Shown piece by piece: positions 16,343 to 22,863 of a DNA stretch of 30,497 nucleotides; within the stretch, counting starts at the first letter, position 1, and each line of letters begins with the position of its first letter. The stretch comes from Candidatus Nanoanaerosalina archaeon. GTDB lineage: Archaea; Nanohalarchaeota; Nanosalinia; Nanosalinales; Nanoanaerosalinaceae. A program made the position numbers and the translations under genes. The notes under the pieces were generated by a model. That model ran no database searches. It had not been told where the DNA came from and saw only the letters and a program-made list of their open reading frames with translations. The stretch covers positions 1-30,497 of the forward strand of contig JALDAH010000004.1 of NCBI GenBank assembly GCA_022729275.1, read 5' to 3'.

Positions 16343-16750
16343 ATGGAAAATAGTTACGGTTTTGAGTCTGGTGAAGGATACTTCGAGCTTGAGAAAGAGC
16401 TTGAAAACCAGGATGTTGAAGGGATAGTTGAAACTCTTGAGGAAAGATACGGTTTTGAAGTGGATAAATCTGGGGATACATACCATCTGTCAAAGGAAAA
16501 TGTAGAAATCAGATATTCAGAAGGTAAGGCAAGTTTCAGAGCAGAGGCTTCAGTAAAACCTGATGAATGGTTGAATGAAGGTATAGCTGCGATGCTTGAG
16601 GGAAAAAATGTTCCTTTAGATTTAGATTATTTCTCGGAGGAGGAAACATATTTACAGGTATTGGATGAGATGGAGCACTCGCATTCTCTAGATAGGGATG
16701 AAAGAGAGTACAATGAAGGGGTTGCAATCAGGACATCTCCGAGAACCTAA
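16343..16750 (+). CDS. Small acidic protein of unknown function
   Basis: This 135-residue protein matches no family I recognise. It is strongly acidic, with Glu-rich stretches such as GYFELEKELENQDVEG and FSEEETYLQVLDEMEH, and is predicted soluble without a signal peptide. The N-terminal half looks alpha/beta (GFEVDKSGDTYHLSKENVEIRY, then KASFRAEASVK). The ATG at 16343 is preferred, with GTGGT upstream; a TTG at 16325 would add MECGKK. It lies 87 bp after spoVR, on the same strand, with its own promoter. A link to the PrkA/SpoVR cassette rests on position and a shared upstream element only. Confidence 0.6.
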   Translation: MENSYGFESGEGYFELEKELENQDVEGIVETLEERYGFEVDKSGDTYHLSKENVEIRYSEGKASFRAEASVKPDEWLNEGIAAMLEGKNVPLDLDYFSEEETYLQVLDEMEHSHSLDRDEREYNEGVAIRTSPRT

Positions 16751-16769
16751 TTCTTTCTTTTTTATGTTA

Positions 16770-16783
16770 AGAGTTAAAACTCT
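16770..16783. promoter_or_regulatory. 14-bp palindrome before the RNase P genes
   Basis: AGAGTTAAAACTCT is a perfect palindrome, 19 bp after the preceding stop and 20 bp before rnp3. A T-rich run (16751-16763) lies before it, not after it, so it is a poor terminator for the upstream gene. It could be a control site just before the likely TATA-like CTTAAAAATAA at 16788-16798. Confidence 0.3.
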
Positions 16784-16803
16784 CTGTCTTAAAAATAATT
16801 CTT

Positions 16804-17541
16804 ATGGTGGAAACCGCTGATCTCTGTGTTGAAACTTCGGAAGGAAGGGGAAAAAATAGTATAGAGGAAGTAGTTGAATTTGCTGAAAAGCTCGGTATAA
16901 GTTTTTTAGGAATATGTGATAGCCAAGATTATATTAATGACCTTAAAAGCTATTTAAAAAAGATCGATAAAATAGATAAAGAGAGAGATATACGTGTTTT
17001 GAAGGGAGTTAAGATTTCAGCTAAGGAGATAAAGGACTTGAATGATAAAATTTCTGGATTGAGAGATAAAATTGAGGTTCTGGTCGTGGAGGGAAACGGC
17101 TACCAGATAAACAGGAAAGCATCAGATGATTCAAGGATAGACCTATTATTAGATCCTGAAAAAGGAAGGAAGGATCCTGGTATAGACCATGTTCTTTCGA
17201 AGAAGATGGAGGAGAATGGGGTGATGCTTGGAATTAGTTGGCGTAAATTATTGGAAGCAAAAGGAAAAAAAAGGGCTCAGATACTCTCTCAGATTAAAAA
17301 ACAGTTTCAACTTCAAAAGAAGTTCGGTTTCGGTATATGTATAGTATCCTCTTCTAGGGATAAAATGGAGATGAGAAAACCTGTGGACATGGCTGGTTTG
17401 GGGATAATTTCTGGATTAGATGAGGAAGAATCAAAAAAATTCATTTCCAGGAACCCTAGAAAGATAGTTGAAAGAGCGGAAAAAGTTCTTTCTGATAGTT
17501 ATGTGATGCCCGGAGTTGAGGTGGTTGATGATGAGTCTTAA
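16804..17541 (+). CDS. rnp3: RNase P protein component 3 (Rpp30)
   Basis: This is a subunit of archaeal RNase P, which removes 5' leaders from tRNA precursors. It pairs with Pop5 (encoded next) to activate the RNA catalytic domain. The 245 residues fit the Rpp30 TIM-barrel family: MVETADLCVE at the start, IEEVVEFAEKLGISFLGICDS, RDIRVLKGVKISAK, a RIDLLLDPEK stretch near 117-126, and GLGIISGLDEEESKKFISRNPRKIVERA near the end. Length is at the upper end of the archaeal range. The start is the first ATG after a likely TATA box, so a leaderless or short-leader mRNA is possible. Its stop lies inside the start of rnp2, so the two are translationally coupled. Confidence 0.9.
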   Translation: MVETADLCVETSEGRGKNSIEEVVEFAEKLGISFLGICDSQDYINDLKSYLKKIDKIDKERDIRVLKGVKISAKEIKDLNDKISGLRDKIEVLVVEGNGYQINRKASDDSRIDLLLDPEKGRKDPGIDHVLSKKMEENGVMLGISWRKLLEAKGKKRAQILSQIKKQFQLQKKFGFGICIVSSSRDKMEMRKPVDMAGLGIISGLDEEESKKFISRNPRKIVERAEKVLSDSYVMPGVEVVDDES

Positions 17542-17884
17542 AAGACTTCCACCTTCCATGAGAAAAAAGCAGAGGTACATTGTCTGTAAAATTGAGTCTG
17601 AAAAAATCTTCGATATAGGAGATATAGTTGGATGTCTGTGGAAGAACATGCTAGAATTTCTTGGTGAGAAAGGGGTTTCAGAGGCTGATCCGTGGATAAT
17701 GAAGGATCTTTTCTATAGAGACAAAAAAATTTTTGGTATAAAAACAGGGAAAAACAATGTAGAAGATATAAGAACTTGCTTAGCTCTTATAACAAATATA
17801 AAAGATGAAAAAGTTTGTATACATGTGAAAGGGGTATCGGGGACTTTAAAAGCAGCTAGAAAAAAATTTGTGGATCAAAACTAG
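17531..17884 (+). CDS. rnp2: RNase P protein component 2 (Pop5)
   Basis: This 117-residue Pop5 subunit of RNase P is the partner of Rpp30. The conserved N-terminus LPPSMRKKQRYIVCKI is typical. Later parts, FYRDKKIFGIKTGKNNVEDIRTCLALI and IHVKGVSGTLKAARKKFV, match the RRM-like fold. The ATG at 17531 is chosen because homologues start a few residues before RLPPS; ATG at 17528 and TTG at 17516 are in frame but add nothing conserved. It overlaps rnp3 by 11 bp. Its TAG stop shares the palindromic CTAG at 17881-17884 with the stop of the convergent Lrp gene. In the usual archaeal order psmA would follow; here a redox block intervenes. Confidence 0.9.
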   Translation: MSLKRLPPSMRKKQRYIVCKIESEKIFDIGDIVGCLWKNMLEFLGEKGVSEADPWIMKDLFYRDKKIFGIKTGKNNVEDIRTCLALITNIKDEKVCIHVKGVSGTLKAARKKFVDQN

Positions 17885-18306
17885 TCTTCAAGGCTTTCAA
17901 GAACTATAGCCGGAAAGACTTTCTCAACACCTTCTATAGTACCTATCTTTTCAGAGATTATCTTTGATAGCTGTTCGCCCGTTTCAGCCCATATGGTGGC
18001 CATTACTGTGTGATCTCCACTCGTTATGGAAACATCTTTAACATTTTCTAAACATTTGATTTTCTCCGCTATTTCCAGGAAACACTCTGGTGCGGTGTTT
18101 ATTCCGGTTATTGATACAATGTTATATCCTAGGATTCCCGGATCGATATCGATAGTGTATTTTTTTATAGCTCCTTTGTCTTCCAATTTACTGATTCTTT
18201 TTCTTACTGCTGTTTCGCTCATATCTAAAACTTTAGCTATTTCGGTGAATGGTCTTCGGGAATTTTCTTCTAATAGTTCAAGTATCTTTCTGTCTTTATT
18301 ATCCAT
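17881..18306 (-). CDS. Lrp/AsnC family transcription regulator
   Basis: This 141-residue protein has an N-terminal helix-turn-helix (DRKILELLEENSRRPFTEIAKVLDMSETAVRKRISKLEDKG, about 5-45) and a C-terminal RAM domain (about 60-141). These form the ligand-responsive dimers and octamers of the Lrp family. It is divergent from the peroxiredoxin operon across 114 bp and may control it, by position only. On the minus strand a TATA-like TTTTAAAAAG (about 18329-18338) predicts a leaderless start at 18306. ACAA-N3-TTGT (18311-18321) lies between TATA and ATG, a place suited to autorepression. No residues tell which amino acid, if any, is sensed. Confidence 0.9.
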   Translation of the reverse strand: MDNKDRKILELLEENSRRPFTEIAKVLDMSETAVRKRISKLEDKGAIKKYTIDIDPGILGYNIVSITGINTAPECFLEIAEKIKCLENVKDVSITSGDHTVMATIWAETGEQLSKIISEKIGTIEGVEKVFPAIVLESLED

Positions 18307-18420
18307 TGTTACAAAAATTGTGTTATAGTCTTTTTAAAACTTTTTGTTTCGAATATCAAACTAAAATTAGTGGAAAAGTATATAAATATGTGAGGATATA
18401 TTGGGAAGTAGGTGAATCAA
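18307..18420. promoter_or_regulatory. Divergent promoters, lrp / peroxiredoxin operon
   Basis: The peroxiredoxin promoter is clear: purine-rich GGAAAAG (18372-18378) as a BRE-like element, then TATATAAATA (18379-18388), predicting a start near 18409. GGTGA at 18411-18415 is the ribosome binding site, 5 nt before the ATG. The lrp side has a TATA-like sequence near 18329-18338 and the inverted repeat ACAA-N3-TTGT at 18311-18321. Confidence 0.55.
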
Positions 18421-19005
18421 ATGATAGAAGTAGGTGAAAAAGCACCGATTTTTCAAGAAAATGCATATTTTCCAAAAGAAAGTCAGATTAAAAAACTGAA
18501 CTCAAACAACTACAAAGGGAAGTGGATGATACTAACATTCCATCCCGGAGATTTTACATTTGTATGTGCGACCGATCTTGAAGGATTCGCAGAAAGATTT
18601 GAAGACTTCAAAAAAGAAAACGCTGAGATATTTGCTGTTTCAACAGACACCGTTTTCTCACACAAAGTCTGGTACGAAACATCGGAGAGAGTCAACAAAA
18701 TCCAGTACCCTATGGTAGAAGATATCAAGAAAAAAGTATCTAGAGCATTCGGATTTTTAGGAGATGATGGGATGACACAAAGAGGAACCGTTATAATAGA
18801 TCCTGAAGGTGTTGTACAGTACATATCATCATTGAACAATAGACTAGGAAAGGACGTAGACCATATCTACAATGCATTCAAAGGATTGAAACACATATAT
18901 GATAATCCTGGGACCAGCGATAAGTTCGATGTGATACCGGCATGTTGGGAAGATGGCGATGAACCTCTACACATCAACGTTCCTGATGACGTAGGAGAGT
19001 ACTGA
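18421..19005 (+). CDS. Peroxiredoxin, AhpC-like
   Basis: This 194-residue thiol peroxidase reduces hydrogen peroxide and organic peroxides. The peroxidatic cysteine is Cys49 in HPGDFTFVCATDL, with the family Pro and Thr in place. The only other cysteine is Cys175 in VIPACWEDGD. In AhpC the resolving Cys sits three residues earlier (VCPAKW); here that site is Ile and the Cys takes the Lys position. The start is the ATG at 18421 behind GGTGA; an in-frame GTG at 18412 lies inside that site. It is first of three redox genes, 11 bp before the second peroxiredoxin. No ahpF or thioredoxin reductase gene is nearby, so the electron donor is unknown. Confidence 0.9.
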   Translation: MIEVGEKAPIFQENAYFPKESQIKKLNSNNYKGKWMILTFHPGDFTFVCATDLEGFAERFEDFKKENAEIFAVSTDTVFSHKVWYETSERVNKIQYPMVEDIKKKVSRAFGFLGDDGMTQRGTVIIDPEGVVQYISSLNNRLGKDVDHIYNAFKGLKHIYDNPGTSDKFDVIPACWEDGDEPLHINVPDDVGEY

Positions 19006-19016
19006 GGTGATCAAAA

Positions 19017-19679
19017 ATGAAAGAAGAAAATAAGATGCCTTTGATAGGCGATAAGTTTCCGGAGTTGAAGGTAAAAACAAGTCATGGGGATATAAACCTT
19101 CCAAAAGAGTATAAGGGTAAATGGTTTATCCTTTTCTCACATCCTGGTGACTTCACACCCGTATGCACTACGGAGTTCTACTCTTTCCAGAAGAGATACA
19201 AAGAGTTCCGAGAGCTTAACACTGAACTGATAGGCCTAAGTATAGATCAAGTTCACAGTCATTTGAAGTGGACTGAGTGGATAAAAGACAACCTAGAAGA
19301 AGAGATTGAGTTTCCTATAATAGCTGATGGAAACGGAAAAGTAGCAGAAAGGCTTGGTCTAATCCACAGTGAAGGTGACACTGCCACAGTAAGAGCAGTC
19401 TTTATTGTTGATCCAAAGTCTAAAATCAGAGCTATCCTTTACTATCCTGCTGAGCTTGGCAGGAACATGGATGAGATAGTTCGGATGATCAAAGGATTCC
19501 AGAAGTCCGAAAAGGAAGGTGTAGCGATACCAGCTAACTGGCCAGAAAATGAAATTGTAGGGGACGATGTGATACTACCACCTGCATCCAGTGAAGAAGA
19601 AATTAAGAAAAGGGATGAACAGGAAGAAAAAGGAGAAATCAAGTGCTATGACTGGTGGTTCTGTCATAAAAAATCCTAG
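19017..19679 (+). CDS. Peroxiredoxin, archaeal Prx6-like with C-terminal Cys pair
   Basis: This 220-residue peroxidase has its peroxidatic Cys50 in HPGDFTPVCTTEF. The C-terminus KCYDWWFCHKK provides Cys210 and Cys216, as in well-studied archaeal thioredoxin peroxidases (Aeropyrum type) that form large ring oligomers. AVFIVDPKSKIRAILYYPAELGRN and AIPANWPENEIVGDDVI are standard. GGTGATC at 19006-19012 precedes the ATG at 19017; the ATG at 19035 (MPLIGDKFP) is a possible shorter start. It resembles the gene before it only as a superfamily member, so the two are not a recent duplication. They probably differ in substrate or reductant. Confidence 0.92.
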   Translation: MKEENKMPLIGDKFPELKVKTSHGDINLPKEYKGKWFILFSHPGDFTPVCTTEFYSFQKRYKEFRELNTELIGLSIDQVHSHLKWTEWIKDNLEEEIEFPIIADGNGKVAERLGLIHSEGDTATVRAVFIVDPKSKIRAILYYPAELGRNMDEIVRMIKGFQKSEKEGVAIPANWPENEIVGDDVILPPASSEEEIKKRDEQEEKGEIKCYDWWFCHKKS

Positions 19680-19714
19680 GAAACTAAGATTAAACCAAAG
19701 ATGAGGTGACCAAT

Positions 19715-20071
19715 ATGGATTACATAAAATATCTGGAAGAATGGTTTAAAGACGAAACCGAAGAAGCAGGCCTTTACATGGGAATGGCAAGACAAGCAGA
19801 GAGAGAAGGATATCCAGAGATAGCTCGTCAATTAAGAGAAACAGCTATACAAGAAGCAGAACATGCAGGTATAGCTGCTGAATTAGCAGGAAAAATAGGG
19901 AAAACCAAAGAGAACCTTGAAAGGATGACAGAAGGAGAAGGAGAAGCTAATTCAGTTAGAATGAAGATAGCTAAAGATCAAGAGGGAGAAGCTAAAGCTT
20001 ACCTGATAGTTACAGCGAAAGATGAGGCAAGGCATAAAAGAGCACTTGAAGGTCTGAAGGAAAGGCTGTAA
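19715..20071 (+). CDS. Rubrerythrin-like diiron protein without rubredoxin domain
   Basis: This 118-residue ferritin-like four-helix protein has likely diiron ligands: Glu16 or Glu17 in DETEEAGLY, Glu47 and His50 in QEAEHAG, a Glu in helix 3 (73-92), and Glu104 and His107 in KDEARHKRAL. Rubrerythrins of anaerobes reduce peroxide. This copy lacks the C-terminal FeS4 rubredoxin domain (no Cys at all), so electrons must come from another protein. It is third in the redox operon. GGTGA at 19705-19709 sets the ATG at 19715, and an in-frame GTG at 19706 lies inside that site. A terminator-like hairpin spans its stop codon. Confidence 0.85.
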   Translation: MDYIKYLEEWFKDETEEAGLYMGMARQAEREGYPEIARQLRETAIQEAEHAGIAAELAGKIGKTKENLERMTEGEGEANSVRMKIAKDQEGEAKAYLIVTAKDEARHKRALEGLKERL

Positions 20072-20086
20072 AAAGCCTTTCTTTTT
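20060..20086 (+). terminator. Terminator-like hairpin at the end of the redox operon
   Basis: GAAAGGCT (20060-20067) and AGCCTTTC (20074-20081) form a perfect 8-bp stem with a 6-nt loop holding the rubrerythrin stop codon, followed by TTTTT (20082-20086). It has the shape of an intrinsic terminator and is the clearest one in the window. Confidence 0.65.
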
Positions 20087-20091
20087 CTGGA

Positions 20092-20108
20092 ATATAACAC
20101 TGTTATAT
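20092..20108. promoter_or_regulatory. 17-bp palindrome between the redox operon and psmA
   Basis: ATATAACA-C-TGTTATAT has perfect 8-bp arms around one base, just after the terminator-like hairpin and about 40 bp before the psmA TATA box. It could be an operator for psmA or a second stem of the termination region. Confidence 0.4.
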
Positions 20109-20146
20109 CCTAACGGTTTTCAAAATTTTACCACAACATACCGTCC

Positions 20147-20156
20147 TTTATTTAAA
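20147..20156 (+). promoter_or_regulatory. psmA promoter (TATA box)
   Basis: TTTATTTAAA fits the archaeal TATA consensus and predicts transcription from about 20180. The leader would then be about 25 nt, with the GGTGA ribosome binding site at 20191-20195 before the ATG at 20205. The same TTTATTTAA core is seen before arvA. Confidence 0.5.
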
Positions 20157-20204
20157 GTTTGAGAAAAAATTTTTGGTTAATTCTGAATTAATGGTGAATT
20201 CATC

Positions 20205-20912
20205 ATGCAGCTAGGAAATCAAAATATGCAGTATGACAGAGCTAAGACAATTTTTAGCCCTGATGGAAGGCTTTTCCAGGTAGAATATGCTAGAGAAGCC
20301 GTTAAGAAAGGTTCAACTTCTATTGGGATGACTTATAAAAACGGAGTATTACTTATAGCTACCAGGAAGACCCCTAAATTACAGGCAAGGAATCCTGAAA
20401 AGGTATTCAAGGTGGATAATCATCTGGGTGTTTGCACCTCAGGACTTGTAGCTGACGGAAGGGTTCTTGTTGATGAGGCCAGGGAAAAAGCTCAGCAAAA
20501 CAGGATGACATTCGGGGAACCTATAACAGTCCAGTCACAGGCAAAGTTTCTTGCAGATATAAAACAGAGATTTACACAGTACGGAGGTGTAAGACCTTTT
20601 GGATTAGCTATGCTCACAGGAGGTATAGAGAACGGAGAAACTGAGCTTTATCAGTCGGATCCTTCAGGAATTTTGAAAGAGTGGAAAGCTGTTGCTATTG
20701 GTAGGGGTAGCGAGAAAGTAATGGACATGTTTGAAGAAGAGTACGAGGAAGATATGGAGGAACACGATGTTATCGACCTGGCTGTGAAAGTGCTTAAGGA
20801 AGTCGATGAGGAACTTGAAGCGGAGAACATCGAACTGTGCCTGATAAATGAGGAGGACATGTTCAGAAGGATCACACCAGAGGAACTAGAGGACATGGAT
20901 GTAGGATTTTAA
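20205..20912 (+). CDS. psmA: Proteasome alpha subunit
   Basis: Seven copies of this 235-residue protein form each outer ring of the 20S proteasome, which gates entry to the protease chamber. YDRAKTIFSPDGRLFQVEYAREAVKKGS at residues 8-35 is the alpha-subunit signature, and its N-terminal residues form the gate. GGVRPFGLAMLTGG and YQSDPSGILKEWKAVAIGRGSE are also typical. The C-terminal quarter is very acidic. ATG at 20205 is taken behind GGTGA; a second ATG at 20226 is in frame. SBDS follows after 19 bp, the usual archaeal pairing. The catalytic beta subunit is not in the window. Confidence 0.95.
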   Translation: MQLGNQNMQYDRAKTIFSPDGRLFQVEYAREAVKKGSTSIGMTYKNGVLLIATRKTPKLQARNPEKVFKVDNHLGVCTSGLVADGRVLVDEAREKAQQNRMTFGEPITVQSQAKFLADIKQRFTQYGGVRPFGLAMLTGGIENGETELYQSDPSGILKEWKAVAIGRGSEKVMDMFEEEYEEDMEEHDVIDLAVKVLKEVDEELEAENIELCLINEEDMFRRITPEELEDMDVGF

Positions 20913-20931
20913 CATAAGCTGAGGTGTAAAA

Positions 20932-21612
20932 ATGGCTGATGACTCTATAAAAGTTGATTACAAGGGAGGCAAAGATTTTGAAATCCTTGTTAAGCCCGAC
21001 GAAGCTTTGGATTACAAGGAGGGAAACATTGACAGCTTTGAAAAAGTACTTTTTGTCAGGGAAGTTTTTACCGATTCAAGTGCTGCTGAGAGAGCATCGG
21101 CTCAACAATTAGAGGACGAGTTCGGCACTTCAAATATTCTGGAGGTTGCAAAAACCATATTTGAAAGAGGAAATCTTCAACTAACAGCCGAACAAAAGAA
21201 CAGAAAAAGAGAGGAAAAAAAGAAAAGGATAATATCTATGATAGCCAAGAGAGCTATGAACCCTAAGACCAACTCGCCTCATCCACCGCAGAGAATAGAG
21301 AACGCCATAAAAGAAGCTGGGGTAAACATAGATGCGATGAAAAGTATAGAAGAACAGTTTGAAGAGATAGTAGAGGCTATTAGGCCGATAATACCTATTT
21401 CAATGGAGGAAAAAGAGTTCGCAGTGAAGATACCTAATGAATACGCTGGAAAGTGTTATGGAAAGATAAAGACACAGGCAACAGTACTTGAAGAAGAATG
21501 GGGAGATCAGGGATTCATGGCTAAACTAAAGATGCCTGCAGGAGCTAAAAAACAGCTTGAATCTGAATTGCAGAAAGTATGTAAGGGCAAAGCCACGATA
21601 AAGGATTTATGA
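20932..21612 (+). CDS. sbds: Ribosome maturation protein SBDS (Sdo1 homologue)
   Basis: SBDS helps release the anti-association factor aIF6 from the large ribosomal subunit. The 226 residues cover the FYSH domain (about 1-90, with FEILVKPDEALDYKEG), the three-helix middle domain (about 95-160) and the ferredoxin-like C-terminal domain (about 160-226). NPKTNSPHPPQRIENA around 113-128 is the best-conserved stretch of the family. The ribosome binding site is AGGTG just before the ATG. It lies 19 bp after psmA, and its stop overlaps the start of the next small gene by 4 bp (ATGA). In most archaea rrp4 comes next; here it does not. Confidence 0.95.
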   Translation: MADDSIKVDYKGGKDFEILVKPDEALDYKEGNIDSFEKVLFVREVFTDSSAAERASAQQLEDEFGTSNILEVAKTIFERGNLQLTAEQKNRKREEKKKRIISMIAKRAMNPKTNSPHPPQRIENAIKEAGVNIDAMKSIEEQFEEIVEAIRPIIPISMEEKEFAVKIPNEYAGKCYGKIKTQATVLEEEWGDQGFMAKLKMPAGAKKQLESELQKVCKGKATIKDL

Positions 21613-21908
21613 AAACATTAAAATGTGGAAAAGACGTTCTTAAGTTTGAAGTGGTTCTTTCTAGGAGAAAAATATTTACTGAAAAAAACGAGATAAATCT
21701 CTCAAACTATGATATAGAACATCTTAGGAAAATATCGGATTCTAAGAGTTTCTGCGATGAGACAGCAGAAAATTCCGTGGAAAAACTGTTGGAGAAACAA
21801 ATACTCCCTTTTATACAGGATTCTTATAGATCATTAAATAAAGAAGAGGTTGAGAAAGAGATCGAAGAGGCTTTTAGTTCACATCTCTACGTTTTTGCCA
21901 ATGAATGA
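21609..21908 (+). CDS. Small protein of unknown function coupled to SBDS
   Basis: This 99-residue protein is not recognised. It begins MKTLKCGKDVLKFEVVLSRR, suggesting a short beta-hairpin, and continues with charged helices (DIEHLRKISDSKSFCDE, NSVEKLLEKQILPFI, KEEVEKEIEEAFSSH). There is no membrane segment or metal-binding pattern; the two Cys (6 and 49) are isolated. The ATGA overlap with the SBDS stop gives strong translational coupling and supports a real gene, perhaps tied to ribosome or RNA processing. It ends 2 bp before the convergent regulator stop. In the usual superoperon rrp4 would occupy this place. Confidence 0.65.
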   Translation: MKTLKCGKDVLKFEVVLSRRKIFTEKNEINLSNYDIEHLRKISDSKSFCDETAENSVEKLLEKQILPFIQDSYRSLNKEEVEKEIEEAFSSHLYVFANE

Positions 21909-21910
21909 GA

Positions 21911-22849
21911 TCACTCCACAACTTTCACATCATCTATTTTTCCGTCACCATCCAAGTCCTGTCCTACAACTATCCTTCCCCAGTGCTCCTCCTTCTCATA
22001 ATCCCTAAGAATTTTTTTATTTTTCTCAGCAAGTCCCTTAACAGCTGCTCTTGTACCCTTGTTCCTGATTCCTGCTACAACCACGATGAAATTATCATCA
22101 TAGTTTGGATGCCTGATTTTATTGATCACTCCTATTGAAGCTTCATGGTAAGTTTCTCCTGTTCTTCTGGAATTAATAGCTCTATAGGGGAATTTTTCCA
22201 TATCGAACCTCACAGGCAGATAACCGTTTATTTTTGAGGTCAGAAGGTTGGTCAATGGACCGCCCACAAGAACAAGGTTGTTATCCTCTTCTAAAATATC
22301 GATCTCCGTGTCCAGTACAACTTTGGATCCGTCAAAATGCCCTAAATTACCAAGTTTACACGCTAGGTCGATTGCAAGATGTCCATCTCTTCCCCTTACC
22401 TGGTTGGGACCATGAGGATCTGGTGAACCAACCGCAATTTTCATGTCTAGAGTTCCATCCGTGATAAAAGGTCTGAAGAATTTTTTTAGATTCTCATATT
22501 CTTCTACGTAACTATTATCTACTGGTAATTCCTTTGTACCAGGTATTTCATAGGCGAAAGAATCGGCTACAGGTCTATAGAATTTTGCAAGTGAACCACC
22601 TCTGAACTCTTCGGTGACCTTCTCTATGATCCCTCTTGACTCCAGCATTTTTATGTGATAATGTATGTTCTGCTCCGAGATACAGAGATTTTTTGCAAGG
22701 TTCGAAGGATAATCAGTATTTTTTGAAAGTTCTTCAAGTATATCAAGTCTTGTCTGATTGGAAAGAGCGTTTAAACTATCTAAATCATTTATCAATTTGG
22801 TATCCTTTGAAAAAGTTCCTTTTTTTGTTTTCTTTATCAGTTTAGCCAT
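21911..22849 (-). CDS. ArsR-like winged-helix regulator fused to an S-layer-like domain
   Basis: In this 312-residue protein, residues 22-90 form an ArsR-type winged helix: LNALSNQTRLDILEELS, then LCISEQNIHYHIKMLESRGII, then a wing RGGSLAKFY. Residues 140-312 resemble the C-terminal domain of archaeal S-layer proteins, with LVLVGGPLTNLL, DNFIVVVAGIRNKGTRAAVKGL and a final GQDLDGDGKIDDVKVV. The last stretch holds an EF-hand-like Asp loop (DxDGDGxID) that could bind calcium. No signal peptide or transmembrane segment was seen, so it is probably cytoplasmic and the S-layer-like part may act as a ligand sensor. A palindrome at 22864-22881 lies just upstream, between it and the divergent glmS. The ligand is unknown. 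Confidence 0.7.
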   Translation of the reverse strand: MAKLIKKTKKGTFSKDTKLINDLDSLNALSNQTRLDILEELSKNTDYPSNLAKNLCISEQNIHYHIKMLESRGIIEKVTEEFRGGSLAKFYRPVADSFAYEIPGTKELPVDNSYVEEYENLKKFFRPFITDGTLDMKIAVGSPDPHGPNQVRGRDGHLAIDLACKLGNLGHFDGSKVVLDTEIDILEEDNNLVLVGGPLTNLLTSKINGYLPVRFDMEKFPYRAINSRRTGETYHEASIGVINKIRHPNYDDNFIVVVAGIRNKGTRAAVKGLAEKNKKILRDYEKEEHWGRIVVGQDLDGDGKIDDVKVVE

Positions 22850-22863
22850 CGATTAAAAATTAT

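Noticed and set aside
18421..19679. The two peroxiredoxins as a recent tandem duplication
   Set aside because: They belong to different subfamilies (AhpC-like versus Prx6-like with KCYDWWFC tail) and differ in length and cysteine layout.
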